The notes under the pieces are model-generated. The model made no database searches. It saw nothing but the letters and a program-made list of their open reading frames with translations, and had not been told where the DNA came from. A stretch of DNA of 64,000 bases from Triticum aestivum. Its lineage: Eukaryota > Streptophyta > Magnoliopsida > Poales > Poaceae. Shown here one piece after another: positions 42,613 to 54,000 of this stretch. Position 1 is the stretch's first letter, and each line of letters begins with the position of its first letter. The stretch is taken from NCBI RefSeq assembly GCF_018294505.1, contig NC_057809.1, positions 421,622,233 to 421,686,232 on the forward strand. Direction: 5' to 3'. Both the position numbers and the translations under genes were made by a program.

Positions 42613-45600
42613 TCACCCACATAGCATTTGCTTATTGCGGTTCACATCATTGGCTAGGACGAACGGTTCGTCAGTGTACCCAAGATTTTTCAGATCCACT
42701 GTTGTCATTCCGTACTGTGGGTCTACCTGTACCCCGCCGCCTAACAGATTAACCCATTTGCACTTAAACAAAGGGACCTTAAAATCAGGTCCGTAGTCAA
42801 GTTCCCATATGTCCACTATGTAACCATAATATGTGTCCTTTCCGCTCTCGGTTGCTGCATCAAAGCGGACACCGCTGTTTTGGTTGGTGCTCTTTTGATC
42901 TTGGGCGATCGTGTAAAATGTATTCCCATTTATCTCGTATCCTTTGTAAGTCAATACAGTCAAAGATGGTCCCCTGGACAACAAGTACAACTCATCACAA
43001 ACAGTGTTGTCACCTCTGAGACGTGTTTCCAACCAACTACTGAAAGTCCTGATGTGTTCACATGTAATCCAGTCGTCGCACTGCTCCGGGTGTTTGGAGC
43101 GCAGACTGTTCTTGTGTTCATCGACATACGGGGTCACCAAGGTAGAGTTTTGTAGAACTGTGTAGTGTGCTTGAGACCAAGAATATCCGTCCCTGCATAT
43201 TATTGAGTCTCTTCCCAGAGTGCCTTTTCCAGTCAGTCTCCCCTCATATCGTGATTTAGGGAGACCTATCTTGTTAAGGCCAGGAATGAAGTCAACACAA
43301 AACCCGATAACATCCTCTGTTTGATGGCCCATGGAGATGCTTCCTTCTGGCCTAGCGCGGTTATGGACATATTTCTTTAGGACTCCCATGAACCTCTCAA
43401 AAGGGAACATATTGTGTAGAAATACGGGCCCCAGGATGACAATCTCGTCGACTAGATGAACTAGGACGTGCGTCATGATATTGAAGAAGGATGGTGGGAA
43501 CACCAGCTCGAAACTGACAAGACATTGCGTCACATCACTCCTTAGCCTTGGTACGATTTCTGGATCGATCACCTTCTGAGAGATTCCATTGAGGAATGCA
43601 CATAGCTTCACAATGGCTAATCGAACGTTTTCCGGTAGAAGCCCCCTCAATGCAACCGGAAGCAGTTGTGTCATAATCACGTGGCAGTCATGATACTTTA
43701 GGTTCCGAAACTTTTTCTCTGGCATATTTATTATTCCCTTTATATTCGACGAGAAGCCAGTCATGACCTTCATACTGAGCAGGCATTCAAAGAAGATTTC
43801 TTTCTCTTCTTTCGTAAGAGCGTAGCTGGCAGGACCTTTATACTGCTTAGGAGGCATGCCGTCTTTTTCGTGCAAACGTTGCAGGTCCTCTCGTGCCTCG
43901 GGTGTATCTTTTGTCTTCCCATACACGCCCAAGAAGCCTAGCAGGTTCACGCAAAGGTTCTTCGTCACGTGCATCACGTCGATTGAGGAGCGGACCTCTA
44001 GGTCTTTCCAGTAGGGTAGGTCCCAAAATATAGATTTCTTCTTCCACATGGGTGCGTGTCCCTCAGCGTCATTCGGAACAGCTAGTCCACCGGGACCCTT
44101 TCCAAAGATTACGTAGTGTAAGTCATTGACCATAGCAAGCACGTGAACACCGGTGCGCATGGCGGGCTTCTTCCGGTGATCTGCCTCGCCTTTGAAATGC
44201 TTGCCTTTCTTTTGACATTGATGGTTGGTCGGAGGAAATCGACGATGGCCCAGGTACACATTCTTCCTGCATTTGTCCAGGTATATACTTTCAGTGTCAT
44301 CTAAACAGTGCGTGCATGCGTGGTATCCTTTGTTTGTTTGTCCTGAAAGGTTACTGAGAGCGGGCCAATCGTTGATGGTGACGAACAGCATCGCCTTAAG
44401 GTTAAATTCCTCCTGTCTGTGCTCATCCCACGTACGTACACCGTTTCCATTCCACATCTGTAAAAGTTCTTCAACTAATGGCCTTAGGTACACATCAATT
44501 TCGTTGTCGGGTTGCTTAGGGCCTTGGATGAGAACTGGCATCATAATGAACTTCAGCTTCATGCACATCCAAGGAGGAAGGTTATACATACATAGAGTCA
44601 CGGGCCAGGTGCTGTGATTGCTGCTGTGCTCCCCGAAAGGATTAATGCCATCCGCGCTTAAAGCAAACCATACATTCCTTGGGTCCTTTGCAAACTCATC
44701 CCAGTACTTTCTCTCGATTTTTCTCCACTGCGACCCGTCAGCGGGTGCTCTCAACTTCCCATCTTTCTTTCGGTTCTCACTTTGCCATCGCATCAACTTG
44801 GCATGCTCTTCGTTTCTGAACAGACGTTTCAAGCGTGGTATTATAGGAGCATACCACTTCACCTTCGCAGGAACCCTCTTCCTGAGGGGCTCGCCGTCAA
44901 CATCACCAGGGTCATCTCGTCTGATCTTATACCGCAACGCACCGCATACCGGGCATGCGTTCAGATCCTTGTATGCACCGTGGTAGAGGATGCAGTCATT
45001 AGGGCATGCATGTATCTTCTCCACCTCCAATCGTAGAGGGCATACGACCTTCTTTGCTGTGTATGTACTGTCGGGCAATTCGTTATCGTTTGGAAGTTTC
45101 TTCTTCAATATTTTCAGTAGCTTCTCAAATCCTTTATCAGCCACAGCATTCTCTGCCTTCCACTGCAGCAATTCCAGTACGGTACCGAGCTTTGTGTTGC
45201 CATCTTCACAATTGGGGTATAACCCTTTTTTGTGATCCTCTAACATGCGATCGAACTTCAGCTTCTCCTTTTGACTAATGCATTGCGTCCTTGCATCGAC
45301 AATGACCCGGCGGAGATCATCATCATCGGGCACATCGTCTGGTTCCTCTTGATCTTCAGCAGCTTCACCCGTGGCAGCATCATTGGGCACATCGTCCGGT
45401 TCCTCTTGATCTTCACCAGCTCCCCCCGTTGCAGCATCACCGTATTCAGGGGGCACATAGTTGTCATCGTACTCTTCTTCTTCGCCGTCTTCCATCATAA
45501 CCCCTATTTCTCCATGCCTCGTCCAAACATTATAGTGTGGCATGAAAGCCTTGTAAAGCAGGTGGGAGTGAAGGATTTTCCGGTTAGAGTAAGACCTCGT

Positions 45601-45732
45601 ATTCCCACATTCAGTGCATGGACAACACATAAAACCATTCTGCTTGTTTGCCTCAGCCGCATCGAGAAACTCATGCACGCCCTTAATGTACTCGCGGGTG
45701 TGTCTGTCACCGTACATCCATTGCCGGTTCAT
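42613..45732 (-). CDS. TNPD-type CACTA transposase (tnp2 family)
   Basis: An uninterrupted 1,039-aa frame. Residues 1-75 match the transposase-associated domain (WMYGDRHTREYIKGVHEFL, then CCPCTECGN). An acidic linker with two GEDQEEPDDVP repeats follows. The zinc-like CPNDCILYHG...CPVCGALRY sits near 243-268. The Transposase_21/tnp2 core has FALSADGINPFGEHSSNHS with Asp at 361, TINDWPALSN with Asp at 455, and GYHACTHC. A DUF4218-like region (LVHLVDEIVILGPV, MFPFERFMG with a candidate catalytic Glu) and a DUF4216-like end (DFKVPLFKCKWVNLLGGG) complete it. The ATG follows an AG acceptor-like site, so a 5' leader intron is likely. TNPD cuts the element at its CACTA ends. Whether a further 3' exon exists is uncertain. 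Confidence 0.93.
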   Translation of the reverse strand: MNRQWMYGDRHTREYIKGVHEFLDAAEANKQNGFMCCPCTECGNTRSYSNRKILHSHLLYKAFMPHYNVWTRHGEIGVMMEDGEEEEYDDNYVPPEYGDAATGGAGEDQEEPDDVPNDAATGEAAEDQEEPDDVPDDDDLRRVIVDARTQCISQKEKLKFDRMLEDHKKGLYPNCEDGNTKLGTVLELLQWKAENAVADKGFEKLLKILKKKLPNDNELPDSTYTAKKVVCPLRLEVEKIHACPNDCILYHGAYKDLNACPVCGALRYKIRRDDPGDVDGEPLRKRVPAKVKWYAPIIPRLKRLFRNEEHAKLMRWQSENRKKDGKLRAPADGSQWRKIERKYWDEFAKDPRNVWFALSADGINPFGEHSSNHSTWPVTLCMYNLPPWMCMKLKFIMMPVLIQGPKQPDNEIDVYLRPLVEELLQMWNGNGVRTWDEHRQEEFNLKAMLFVTINDWPALSNLSGQTNKGYHACTHCLDDTESIYLDKCRKNVYLGHRRFPPTNHQCQKKGKHFKGEADHRKKPAMRTGVHVLAMVNDLHYVIFGKGPGGLAVPNDAEGHAPMWKKKSIFWDLPYWKDLEVRSSIDVMHVTKNLCVNLLGFLGVYGKTKDTPEAREDLQRLHEKDGMPPKQYKGPASYALTKEEKEIFFECLLSMKVMTGFSSNIKGIINMPEKKFRNLKYHDCHVIMTQLLPVALRGLLPENVRLAIVKLCAFLNGISQKVIDPEIVPRLRSDVTQCLVSFELVFPPSFFNIMTHVLVHLVDEIVILGPVFLHNMFPFERFMGVLKKYVHNRARPEGSISMGHQTEDVIGFCVDFIPGLNKIGLPKSRYEGRLTGKGTLGRDSIICRDGYSWSQAHYTVLQNSTLVTPYVDEHKNSLRSKHPEQCDDWITCEHIRTFSSWLETRLRGDNTVCDELYLLSRGPSLTVLTYKGYEINGNTFYTIAQDQKSTNQNSGVRFDAATESGKDTYYGYIVDIWELDYGPDFKVPLFKCKWVNLLGGGVQVDPQYGMTTVDLKNLGYTDEPFVLANDVNRNKQMLCG

Positions 45733-45869
45733 CTGCGTGCATTATATATAATTAAGTGTCCAAATTAATAGAAGTTTATCATCACATTAAAACCAAAGTG
45801 CATACATAGTTCTCATCTAACAACATATAGCTCTCCAGAGCATCTAATTAATTAAACCATACATTGAAA

Positions 45870-46316
45870 CTATGTAAAACATTTCAATGCGAAAACAAAT
45901 GCGATCATAATCGCAACCAAGGTAACAATTGATCCAACGGCATAATGATACCAAGCCTTGGTATGAATGGCATATTTTCTAATCTTTCTAATCTTCAAGC
46001 GCATTGCATCCATCTTGATCTTGTGATCATCGACGACATCCGCAACATGCAACTCCAATATCATCTTCTCCTCCTCAATTTTTTTTATTTTTTCCTTCAA
46101 CAAATTGTTTTCTTCTTCAACTAAATTTAACCTCTCGACAATAGGGTCGGTTGGCATTTCCGATTCACATACATCCTAGATAAATAAAATCTATGTCACG
46201 TTGGTCGGCATAATTTTCATAAACAATAAATGGACCAATAGTTATGAAGATAATATACATACCAAATCCAAATCATAGACAGGACGAGGGCCGACGGGGG
46301 CGGATACCAAAACCAT
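45870..46316 (-). CDS. 119-aa coiled-coil and transmembrane protein of the CACTA element
   Basis: Two exons join in phase: 46316-46263 (MVLVSAPVGPRPVYDLDL, donor GTATGT) and 46175-45870 (acceptor TATCTAG; DVCESEMPTDPIVERL onward). Residues about 30-75 form a heptad-rich coiled coil (LVEEENNLLKEKIKKIEEEK). A basic stretch, RLKIRKIRKYAIHT, follows, and then one hydrophobic segment, YAVGSIVTLVAIMIAFVFAL, ending KCFT. The charge pattern predicts a single-pass membrane protein with a basic cytoplasmic side. I recall near-identical ORFs from many Triticeae CACTA copies but no known function. It lies upstream of TNPD, so alternative splicing with the TNPD leader is possible. Confidence 0.7.
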
Positions 46317-46619
46317 CGCCCTATATAAGATGCAATAATAAATGTAAGAAAATGATACAAGTATCTATCTAAACAGACAAGTAAGAATATTTTTCCTTTC
46401 GGAAAGAAGATAAGAACAAGAGGCTCACCACGGTGGTGTCGGTGATGAGATCAGCGCGGGTGAACGACGGCGGTGAAGACGGGGACGGGGCGTGACGGAC
46501 CGCTAAATCTAGACAAATCTCGAGGAAAAAGGAGCTTGGAGGTCGAGCTTCGAGAGGAGAAAGTTTAAGTAGTGTGGCTCGGGCATTCCATCGAACACCT
46601 CATGTGCATAGGAGGTGAG

Positions 46620-47001
46620 CTAGAGCACCAAAACCCCTCCCCTCGCCGGCCAGAGAAAAACAGAGCACTGGAGTGCTCTGCTCGCGGGCGAGGGTATATA
46701 TAGGCACCTCATCGGTCCCGGTTTGTGGCAAGAACCGGGACTAAAGGGGAGCCTTTGGTCCCGGTTCAGGCCATGAACCAGGACCAATGGTGGTGGGCCA
46801 GGAGCGAGGCCCATTGGTCCCGGTTCGTCCCACTAACCGGGACCAAAAGGTCCAGACGAACCGGGACCAATGGCCCACGTGGCCCGGCCGGCCCTCTGGG
46901 CTCACGAACCGGGACCAATGCCCACATTAGTCCCGGTTCTACACTGAACCGGGACTAATGGGCTGAGCCGGCCTGGACCATAGCCCTGTTTTCTACTAGT
47001 G
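46620..47001 (-). promoter_or_regulatory. CACTA right terminal region: subterminal repeats and 5' promoter
   Basis: AGTCCCGGTT-type motifs alternate in orientation from 46710 to 46970, up to the terminal CACTAGTAG. On the minus strand CCTATATATACCC (46704-46692) gives a TATA box, and a GC-rich start region (tcgcccgcgagcagagc) follows. This is the expected promoter of the TNPD-side genes. Confidence 0.75.
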
Positions 47002-47360
47002 TTGGTTGGTCGATTTCGACTAGTAAAAAATATTGGAAGTACTTCACACACGATAAAAACGCTGAACGACACTTGAATGATTGCTAATCTAGCCGTTAGC
47101 TGTTGTTTCAGCCTTACCCATGGATGGCATGATACGCACGTCGTACATGTATCGTCTGGTAATGTCGTCCATATAGCAGTGCTCGTAAAATATACACTGG
47201 TCTCTCAAATTACACGCATAACCCGCCGGTTTTACTTACAGACCTCGGGCCCTCGGTTTCATTACGCCTGTATTTTACGCGTTGTTTCCGATGACGAGTA
47301 AATTACACTTGTATGTTAATACAGGTTTGAAATAAACCAGAGCTCCCAAGCGCGGCCTTA

Positions 47361-50300
47361 CTATTTCATGTCCTTCGAGTTTTTACGCTCGTCGTGGTGC
47401 CGAGCATTGTTAACATCGTCAACGAACATGAGGATTCAGGAGGTGACTTTATTTTGACTGGATGACACTAGGGACCAACTAGGGCCTTAGCCGTACGTAG
47501 GCAAGTGCCTCCTTATTATGTACAACTATATCTTTTTTGCTTTCTCCTGGTTTCCTGACATCACAGTCCCACACCATTGTCTACCTATGTAGTCTATATA
47601 AATGAGAGACTTGCACAAGGTGCGGCCGACAGCTGGGACCAAGCAGCTCGAGCAGTATTTGTGTTTTTGAGGCGTGAGCACTGCAGAGTTTTTCTTGGCG
47701 ATGATTTCGTTGTTTTTCAGAGGAGAGCTGGGTATTAACTGGGCGAGCTATGGCCCGTCTAGCCCAGGCCAGATATCCAGCCTAGATACTAATTTTTTCA
47801 AGATTAAAATGGCTAGCCCAGCTATACGTCTTTTTGAGGAATACCCAGGCAAGGTCAACTTGTTATTCTCCACCCCTCTGGGCTACAAATCTTTCCTGGG
47901 AGGGATGCATTAGGCTTAACAGGAAAACGGGCTTTAAAAAATAATAAATGGAATGTAGTTATAAAAAATGGGCAGTAACTATAATAATGCACCAAACACG
48001 AAATTAGTTTATAAAATATTATTTATGGATTTTGAAAATCTTAAATTTTCATTGTTGCACGCGCAATGTTTCGTTGGATTTTTACGTAATACAAATTTCT
48101 ATTTAATCTGACTAGAAATTTCAGGATAAAAATATTTCAGATCCCATCAAAATGTGGGAAATTTTATTGAATTTTGTCTTCAATGGTTGGTTGAAATTAT
48201 TAATCATTGTCCTAGCTAGAAAATGGGTTGTACTTTTAACAAACTGTAAATGGGCTGTTGTAAATTCCATTAGAATTCAAAAATGGGCTGTACATTCTTA
48301 CAAAACGCAAATGGGCTATAAGTTCTCTGCCACACACTTGTGGGCCTACTAAGTGACACGTCCCCTAAAAAGATAAGTTGACGCATATGCAAGGCTTTGT
48401 CAACTTATTATAGTCAACACACGGTTCTAGCAGCAGTGGCCGTTGGATGTCTATCCAACGGATGTCGTGCTTCTTCTTCAATCTCGGATATTCTTAGCTT
48501 CGGCCACCCAAAAAATGATTCCTCCCCCTGACATCTGGGGCGCATCGTTTCAGAGGCTGACCTGTGGGCCTTCTAAGTTGGAGCATACCAAGGGCTTTGT
48601 CAACTTAGTCAATATAAACAATTCTAGCTTCAGTGACCGTACGATGTCCATCCAACGGCCGTAGTGGTTGTTCAACCTCTGGTCTTCTTGGTCGAGCCGC
48701 TCAAAGCAGCGCCGGTCGTGCCGCCTGCTCCTGCCTCCCGTGGTCGGCTGTGCTGCCGCGGAGGCCTCACCGCTCCCATACTTCTCCCACCGCTGGCCAG
48801 GCCATCCCTCCACTCACCCACACCCCCTGTTATTCTACGGTGATGGCAGCCTCACACCGCAGCCGAACCAGTGAACCCTCGTACTCCTCTCCGCGTGGGC
48901 TTCCACTGTTTGCGTCTTCCCTGGCTCCGTGTCGTCCCCTTCCTAGGCCTCGCTGTCATCCACCGCCCTGTTGCTCTCGGCGCAGCGTGGTCAACGTGGT
49001 CAACGACCGACTTCCATCGGAAGAGTACTGTATGTGGAGAGGCTGATAGCTGGGTCCGCAGCGGCCGCAAGGAAGTGCCTCCTTATTACGTGCAAAATAA
49101 TTATTCCTCCACCTGACAGCAGGGACCCACCGGATGGGCCACCTTATTTTGCGAAAAAAACGTTTCCCCCTGACTGCTGGGACCCACCGGACGGGCCACC
49201 ATATTTCGCGAAAAAAACGTCCCCCCCCCCCCGCTGTCAGCTCGGACCCACCGGAAGTGCGTCCTTATTACGCACAAAAAATGAATACTCCCCCTACTAG
49301 TTGGGACCCACCTTGGTGGGAGGCTGACTTGTGGGCCTGCTAAGTTGACGGGGACGGAGGGCTTTGTAAACTTAGTCAATATGAACGATTCTAGCTCCAG
49401 TGACCGTACGATGTCCATCCAACGGCCGTAGTGCTTCTTCAACCTCTGGTCTTCTTGCTCCAGCCGCCCAAAGCAGCACCGGTCGTGCAGCCTACTCCTG
49501 CCTACGGTGGACGGCTGTGCTGCCGCGGAGGCCTCACCGCCCCTATTATTCCCACCGCTGGCCAGGCCCTGCGGCGACGGCAGCCTCACACCGCAGCCGA
49601 ACGAGTGAACCCTTATACTCCTCTCCGTGTGGGCATCCACTGTCGCTTCTTCACCGGCTCCGTGTTGTCCCCTTCCTAGGCCTCGCCGTCGTCTACCGTC
49701 CTGGTGCTCTCGGCGCGGCATGGTCAACGTGGTCAAGGAACGACTTCCATCGGACATGGACTGTACGTGGAGAGGCTGACAACTGGGTCCACGGCGGCAG
49801 CAAGGAAGTGCCTCCTTATTATGCGGAAAATAATGATTCCTCCACCTGACAGCAGGGACTGACCGGACGGGCCACCGTATTTTGCAAAAAAAATGTTTCC
49901 CCCTGACTGCTGGGACCCACCAGCTACACCTTCGCACGCAAGGAAGTGCGTCCGGGCAAAAAAACGATTCGCCCCCTAACTGCTGGGACCCACCAGCTAC
50001 ATCTTCGCACGCAAGGAAGTGCGTCCGGGCAAAAAAACAAAACGATTCGCCCCCTGACTGCTGGGACCCACCAGCTACATCTTCGCAGGCAAGGAAGTGC
50101 CTGACAGTCAGGACCCACCTGGTCGACGCGTACATAGCGTTGTCATTCTGGTCGCGAACGTGTACGTACATATATAATAGTCGATGTAGAGGCGCGCACA
50201 TGTCGTAGTAGAGGCGCGTGCGTGTCGTAGTAGAGGCGCACATGTAGCATGTACACGTACGTACAGCGGCCAGGGTGCAAGAAAGAAAATATGGCCATGT

Positions 50301-50371
50301 ATGTACATGCGGGCAGGGTCTCGAACGCCTACTCGCGCATACATATGGCGAGGGCTCGTGTACATGGCTGG
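47361..50371. mobile_element. Remnant of an old CACTA-like element (Jorge-like), left part
   Basis: The block has repeated aaatgggctgta words (47930-48330), then three copies of a segment with ggctttgtcaacttagtcaat and gatgtccatccaacggccg (near 48393, 48591 and 49361). The last two extend into a duplication with a 767-bp offset (48590-49195 against 49366-49920). Further on, gcacgcaaggaagtgcgtcc...ctgctgggacccaccagctaca repeats with a 73-77 bp step (49933-50110). The segment continues past the hAT insertion into 54475-57150, whose far end looks like a Jorge-type CACTA terminus. Frames here, including 49101-50243 minus, are repeat products without domains. Confidence 0.5.
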
Positions 50372-51479
50372 GTCGGAACTAAATCTGAGAAAAGTTTGAT
50401 ACCTGAACCATAACTCAAGCAAACTCACGTGAGCTAGCTTGACACTTGAACCTAAACTAAACCCACGATAGCTCTCTTGCCACCCAACCAAAACCAAACT
50501 TGCTAGGAATTTTAACCAAACCAAACTGAACCAAGCCTTCAACCATGGGTTGAAACTGTTTACATAAATGGGTTCAGAACCGTTTGTAAATGGGTTAAGC
50601 ACTATATTAACAGTCAACCAAAAAACAACAAACACACTGAACCAACTTACTGCCCTCGGTGATGCTGACCTCAGGCAGGTTGTCAATGGACTCCCTCGTT
50701 AAGGTTAGCAGATTCAGTGAACTATGGAAAGGTTCAGACCCTCTCCAGCCTGAAGCCTGAACAGAAGAAGAAAATTGCAGAATGTGGAAAGAGCAACGTA
50801 AGGGTTTAGCCTCACAGATTGCAGATGTAGCCCCAAACAGGATCATCCCCTCAATGATGTGAAGAAGAGATGAATAGGCACATATAGAAGCTCTGTTATT
50901 CGTAGTTCTAGTTCAGTTTGATCTAAAACCACGGACACGAATTATGGAACGGAGGGAGTACAGACTAAGAGAGACAGACCAAAGGAAATTCAGATTATAG
51001 CAAAATGAGCAGAAGAAGAAACGCATGGGCCACAGATCATAGAAAGAACGAGAAGAAATTCAGAATGTTTACAGACAGACAGACATACTAAAAGGCAAAG
51101 AGAAATACAGATTGTAACAGAACTAGCAGGAAAAAGGAAGAGAAAAATGAGTTGCAGATTATAAAAGAGTGAGCAGAAATTCAGAACGTTCACATAACAT
51201 AGCGCAATGATAGGGTGGCCAACAATAACTGTGTCCTGCACTTAAGACTGACAGTTCAACTCTAGGGGGTAGTGGATTTCAGTTAGTGTGTGGTTTAAAC
51301 CAGACATGCAGGCAGACCGGGCATCCGGAGACGGGGTTCTAGTTGTACTCCTCGGACCTCTAAAGAAATGGAATTAACAAAGAAACAACACAAGTAACCA
51401 GAGCATCAGGAGTCCACATCATCCAAACAAAGATGGGCTATCAAATAGAAAATCTATGTAACAAGCTTGGCCATGGCTA

Positions 51480-51600
51480 CGGCAGCCGCTAGTACTCGGC
51501 GCAGAAGTTCACATCCATCATGAAAAAGATCATCACGCTGGCCCCGACACAAGCACCCGAGAATATGAGAATGGCCATGACCTGCAAAATAACATGGACA
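51480..51600 (-). pseudogene. Captured exon of a small membrane protein (possibly CASP-like)
   Basis: On the minus strand an acceptor (gttattttgcag) is followed by VMAILIFSGACVGASVMIFF and MMDVNFCAEY, then TAG. The hydrophobic helix with GACVGAS and a D-x-NFC ending resembles the third transmembrane helix of plant CASP-like (UPF0497) proteins. Only one exon is present and no other part was found, so I read it as a gene fragment carried by the hAT element. The family call is weak. Confidence 0.3.
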
Positions 51601-51641
51601 TCATTTCACTTCGAAAACACTTTCTTATCACTGGAAGCCTA

Positions 51642-51643
<2 letters not shown>

Positions 51644-51698
<55 letters not shown>
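51644..51698. repeat. (TA)n microsatellite
   Basis: About 55 bp of alternating TA inside the hAT element. Confidence 0.9.
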
Positions 51699-51701
<3 letters not shown>

Positions 51702-52175
51702 ATGAAAAATAGGGCTGGCAACTCCTATTACAGGTTTTGGTGGATTTATTATGTGCTAGACGAAATGAACACTCATTCCAAGAACAGAGGAAGAAATAGG
51801 GCAACAAGACCCGGCTGTGTTCCAGCCAACAAATTCAATGAACTTATGACATGCCTATGGACTAGCTGATTCATCACTCCTTTATTCATCACTCACTTCT
51901 TGTCAAGAGTGTCATATCAAACCAAAGTCCAATAGTTCTACGGACTAGTCTTGGCAATGTTTACTCGCTTAGTGAGAGTGGTTTTGCTTGTCCAATCACT
52001 ATAACGGAAAAAAGGAGCAAGGCAAAGGCAAATTGATGATCAGGTTCATACTTTTACCTTTTCTTGGTTTCATGTTTTTAGCCGTGTGCTTAATGTCCAT
52101 CTCCTGCAAATGAAACAAAGGATTAATTTAAAGGCATATGAACACTTCTATACTGCAAGTTTTATATATCCCATT

Positions 52176-53097
52176 CTACACAAGTAGTAGAACCAAAATG
52201 TAAGCGGTTAAATCACCCTCCTTTGGTTTGAACAACCAATCTTTAGCACAAACAAGAACTTCCAGCATATCAGGGTTCAAAGAGCTTCTCTTGTCGCCTA
52301 GTATCCTCTTACCACAACTGAAGGCTGATTCAGATGCCACTGTGCTCAAAGGAATTGCAAGAAAGTCACAGGCCATAGATGTCAATATAGGAAACTTTTC
52401 GCCATGCCTCTTCCACCAACCCAAGACATCAAAGTCATCACCGACCTTCTCGGATGCTTCTTCCAAGTATGCATGAAGCTCGGATTTGTGTACACGTGAC
52501 CTCGGACGAGACTTGTGCTGGGCAAACTCTTCTTCCAACTTCCTTTTCCCTGCAACAGGTGATCCAATAATGGTATTGCCTTGACTAGAAGGTGTCGAGT
52601 GTGCAGTGCTTGTCGCTGCAAGTAGATCATATTCCTTGACATACTTTCTCACCCATTCTAAAGCAATCTCCACTTGTTTTGTAATTTGCTCCCCGTCGGT
52701 AGACAACTTGCAATAGAAGAAATCCAAGTAATCTTCTTTCCTCCTTGGATCCAGGAATGTAGCAATGACAAGTGCATGGTTAAACTCAATGCCCTTGCTT
52801 TTTCATCAAACACAAACAGTCCTTCGGATGGTTTTTTTTCATGGTCAACAAAAACCTCTGTCTGCAAGCATCTTGGATTGATTGGCAAGCCTCTGCAATA
52901 TGGGTCCTCAAACTGCTAGTCCCAAACTTGGTGTGAAGTTACGCTCCACAATATTTGCACACAGCCTTGAAATCACCATCTACGAGAACCAAATCTACTT
53001 CATAATGCTCCCATACCTTGGACCTTCTAACATGTGGTATTTGACTCGTATCCTCATCCATGGAATCAGCAGTCTCCGAACCCTCTGACGTAGACAT
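52176..53097 (-). pseudogene. hAT transposase remnant: BED finger joined to dimerisation domain
   Basis: ATG at 53097 opens an acidic leader and a BED zinc finger (RRSKVWEHYEVDLV, DGDFKAVCKYCGA). An in-frame TAA at 52939-52941 follows; the finger's His pair is still visible beyond it (TKFGTSSLRTHI). A shifted frame then has the end of the catalytic fold (ATFLDPRRKEDYLDFFYCKL). The 52727-52176 frame carries the hAT C-terminal dimerisation domain: FDVLGWWKRHGEKFPILTSM, ACDFLAIPLSTVASESAFS and RSSLNPDMLEVLVCAKDWL. Roughly 300-400 residues of the catalytic core normally between finger and C-terminus are missing, so it cannot be an active transposase. Confidence 0.88.
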
Positions 53098-53924
53098 GCC
53101 TCAAATTTTATAGCACACTGTAGGGGGAAAATATGTGGAAACTTACTATTAGAAAATGGTAGAATATAGAGCAAGAAGGTAGTGAAATAAGAGAGAACTA
53201 GACAGTTATTTTAGTTCCTCTGCCGACAGGATAAAAAGATGTTGGGTTTAGGACAACGTATGTATGCCGACATTAAAATGCTATAGAGTATAGTGTACAT
53301 AAAGAAGTTCACGCCTCATATCTCAACAATCATCCCAATCTTATTATGGCAAAATAACCATGATCAATATGAATTACACAGCAAATCATCATACAATTTG
53401 CTGATGCCATGATCAACATGATCTGGAATTGCCTTACTTCACTAGTCTAATGTGTTTGCCAAATCGATTGCACTAGACGCATGGTAGCCGAGATCTGAGG
53501 CCACAGTGCCTACTCTACAGGTCAAATTTTGAACCAGTACTACTTGTGAAACATAGTAATTTTACTTGGTAGGTCTTGGTTATAGAAGTACAAAAATAAT
53601 ATTGAAGCAGCTAAAGTGTTTTAACAATGCTATATATACAGATCATTTAGGGGCTATCTATGTTTTCCTCAAAAAAAGGGGGCTACCTAAAGCTAGAAAG
53701 CCATCATTCCTACATAAGCTGTGACTGCAAAGTGTAAAAAATGTAATACTCTGGATCTGTATATCCTGCATCATGAATCCAACTAATGCCCAAGCTGTGG
53801 AATCAACCTGGTTGCTGTTATTGTTGTTGCAGACGAGGAGGGGACCAGCATGAGCACCTTGCCGGCATTGCCGCCGGAGCACCTTGTTGCGGGAGGAGCA
53901 GGACCTGGTCAACAGGAGGAGACG

Positions 53925-54000
53925 GTCAGAGAGAGAGAGAGAGGGAGAGAGAGAGAGAGAGAGAGAGAGAAGGAGGGAGAGAGAGAGAGAGAGGCGGGGG
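53925..54000. repeat. (GA)n-rich low-complexity tract
   Basis: gagagagag with ggga interruptions on the plus strand, then a GGCGGNGGNG-rich tract to about 54190. Frames on both strands are Arg/Glu/Gly or Ser/Leu/Pro repeats without domains. Confidence 0.8.

Larger units (their letters stand above)
34503..47001 (-). mobile_element. CACTA (En/Spm) DNA transposon, 12.5 kb, with coding genes
   Basis: The left end is CACTGGTGGAAAAAGGGC. The right end, on the complement, is CACTAGTAGAAAACAGGGC. The 3-bp duplication TTG lies at 34500-34502 and 47002-47004. AGTCCCGGTT and its complement crowd both subterminal regions (34527-34620 and 46700-46970). All genes run on the minus strand, from the right end: a 119-aa protein, TNPD transposase, a palindrome cluster, and a TNPA-like/Ulp1 gene. 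TNPD has a full-length open frame, but the TNPA-like gene has a nonsense codon, so the copy probably needs help to move. Confidence 0.95.
34412..47357. mobile_element. Tourist/Harbinger-like MITE split by the CACTA insertion
   Basis: ggccgtgattggatcg at 34412 and the complement of the right end (ggccgcgcttgggagc, ending 47357) look like paired terminal repeats. They are flanked by tca (34409-34411) and tta (47358-47360), close to the TWA target of Harbinger. Only 34412-34502 and 47002-47357 belong to it, about 445 bp together. The remainder is the inserted CACTA. Terminal identity is partial, so this is tentative. Confidence 0.4.

Noticed and set aside
49101..50243. A 380-aa minus-strand ORF
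   Set aside because: It covers repeated subterminal DNA with a peptide repeat (ALPCVRRCSWWVPAVRG) that follows the DNA repeat; no domain or splice support.
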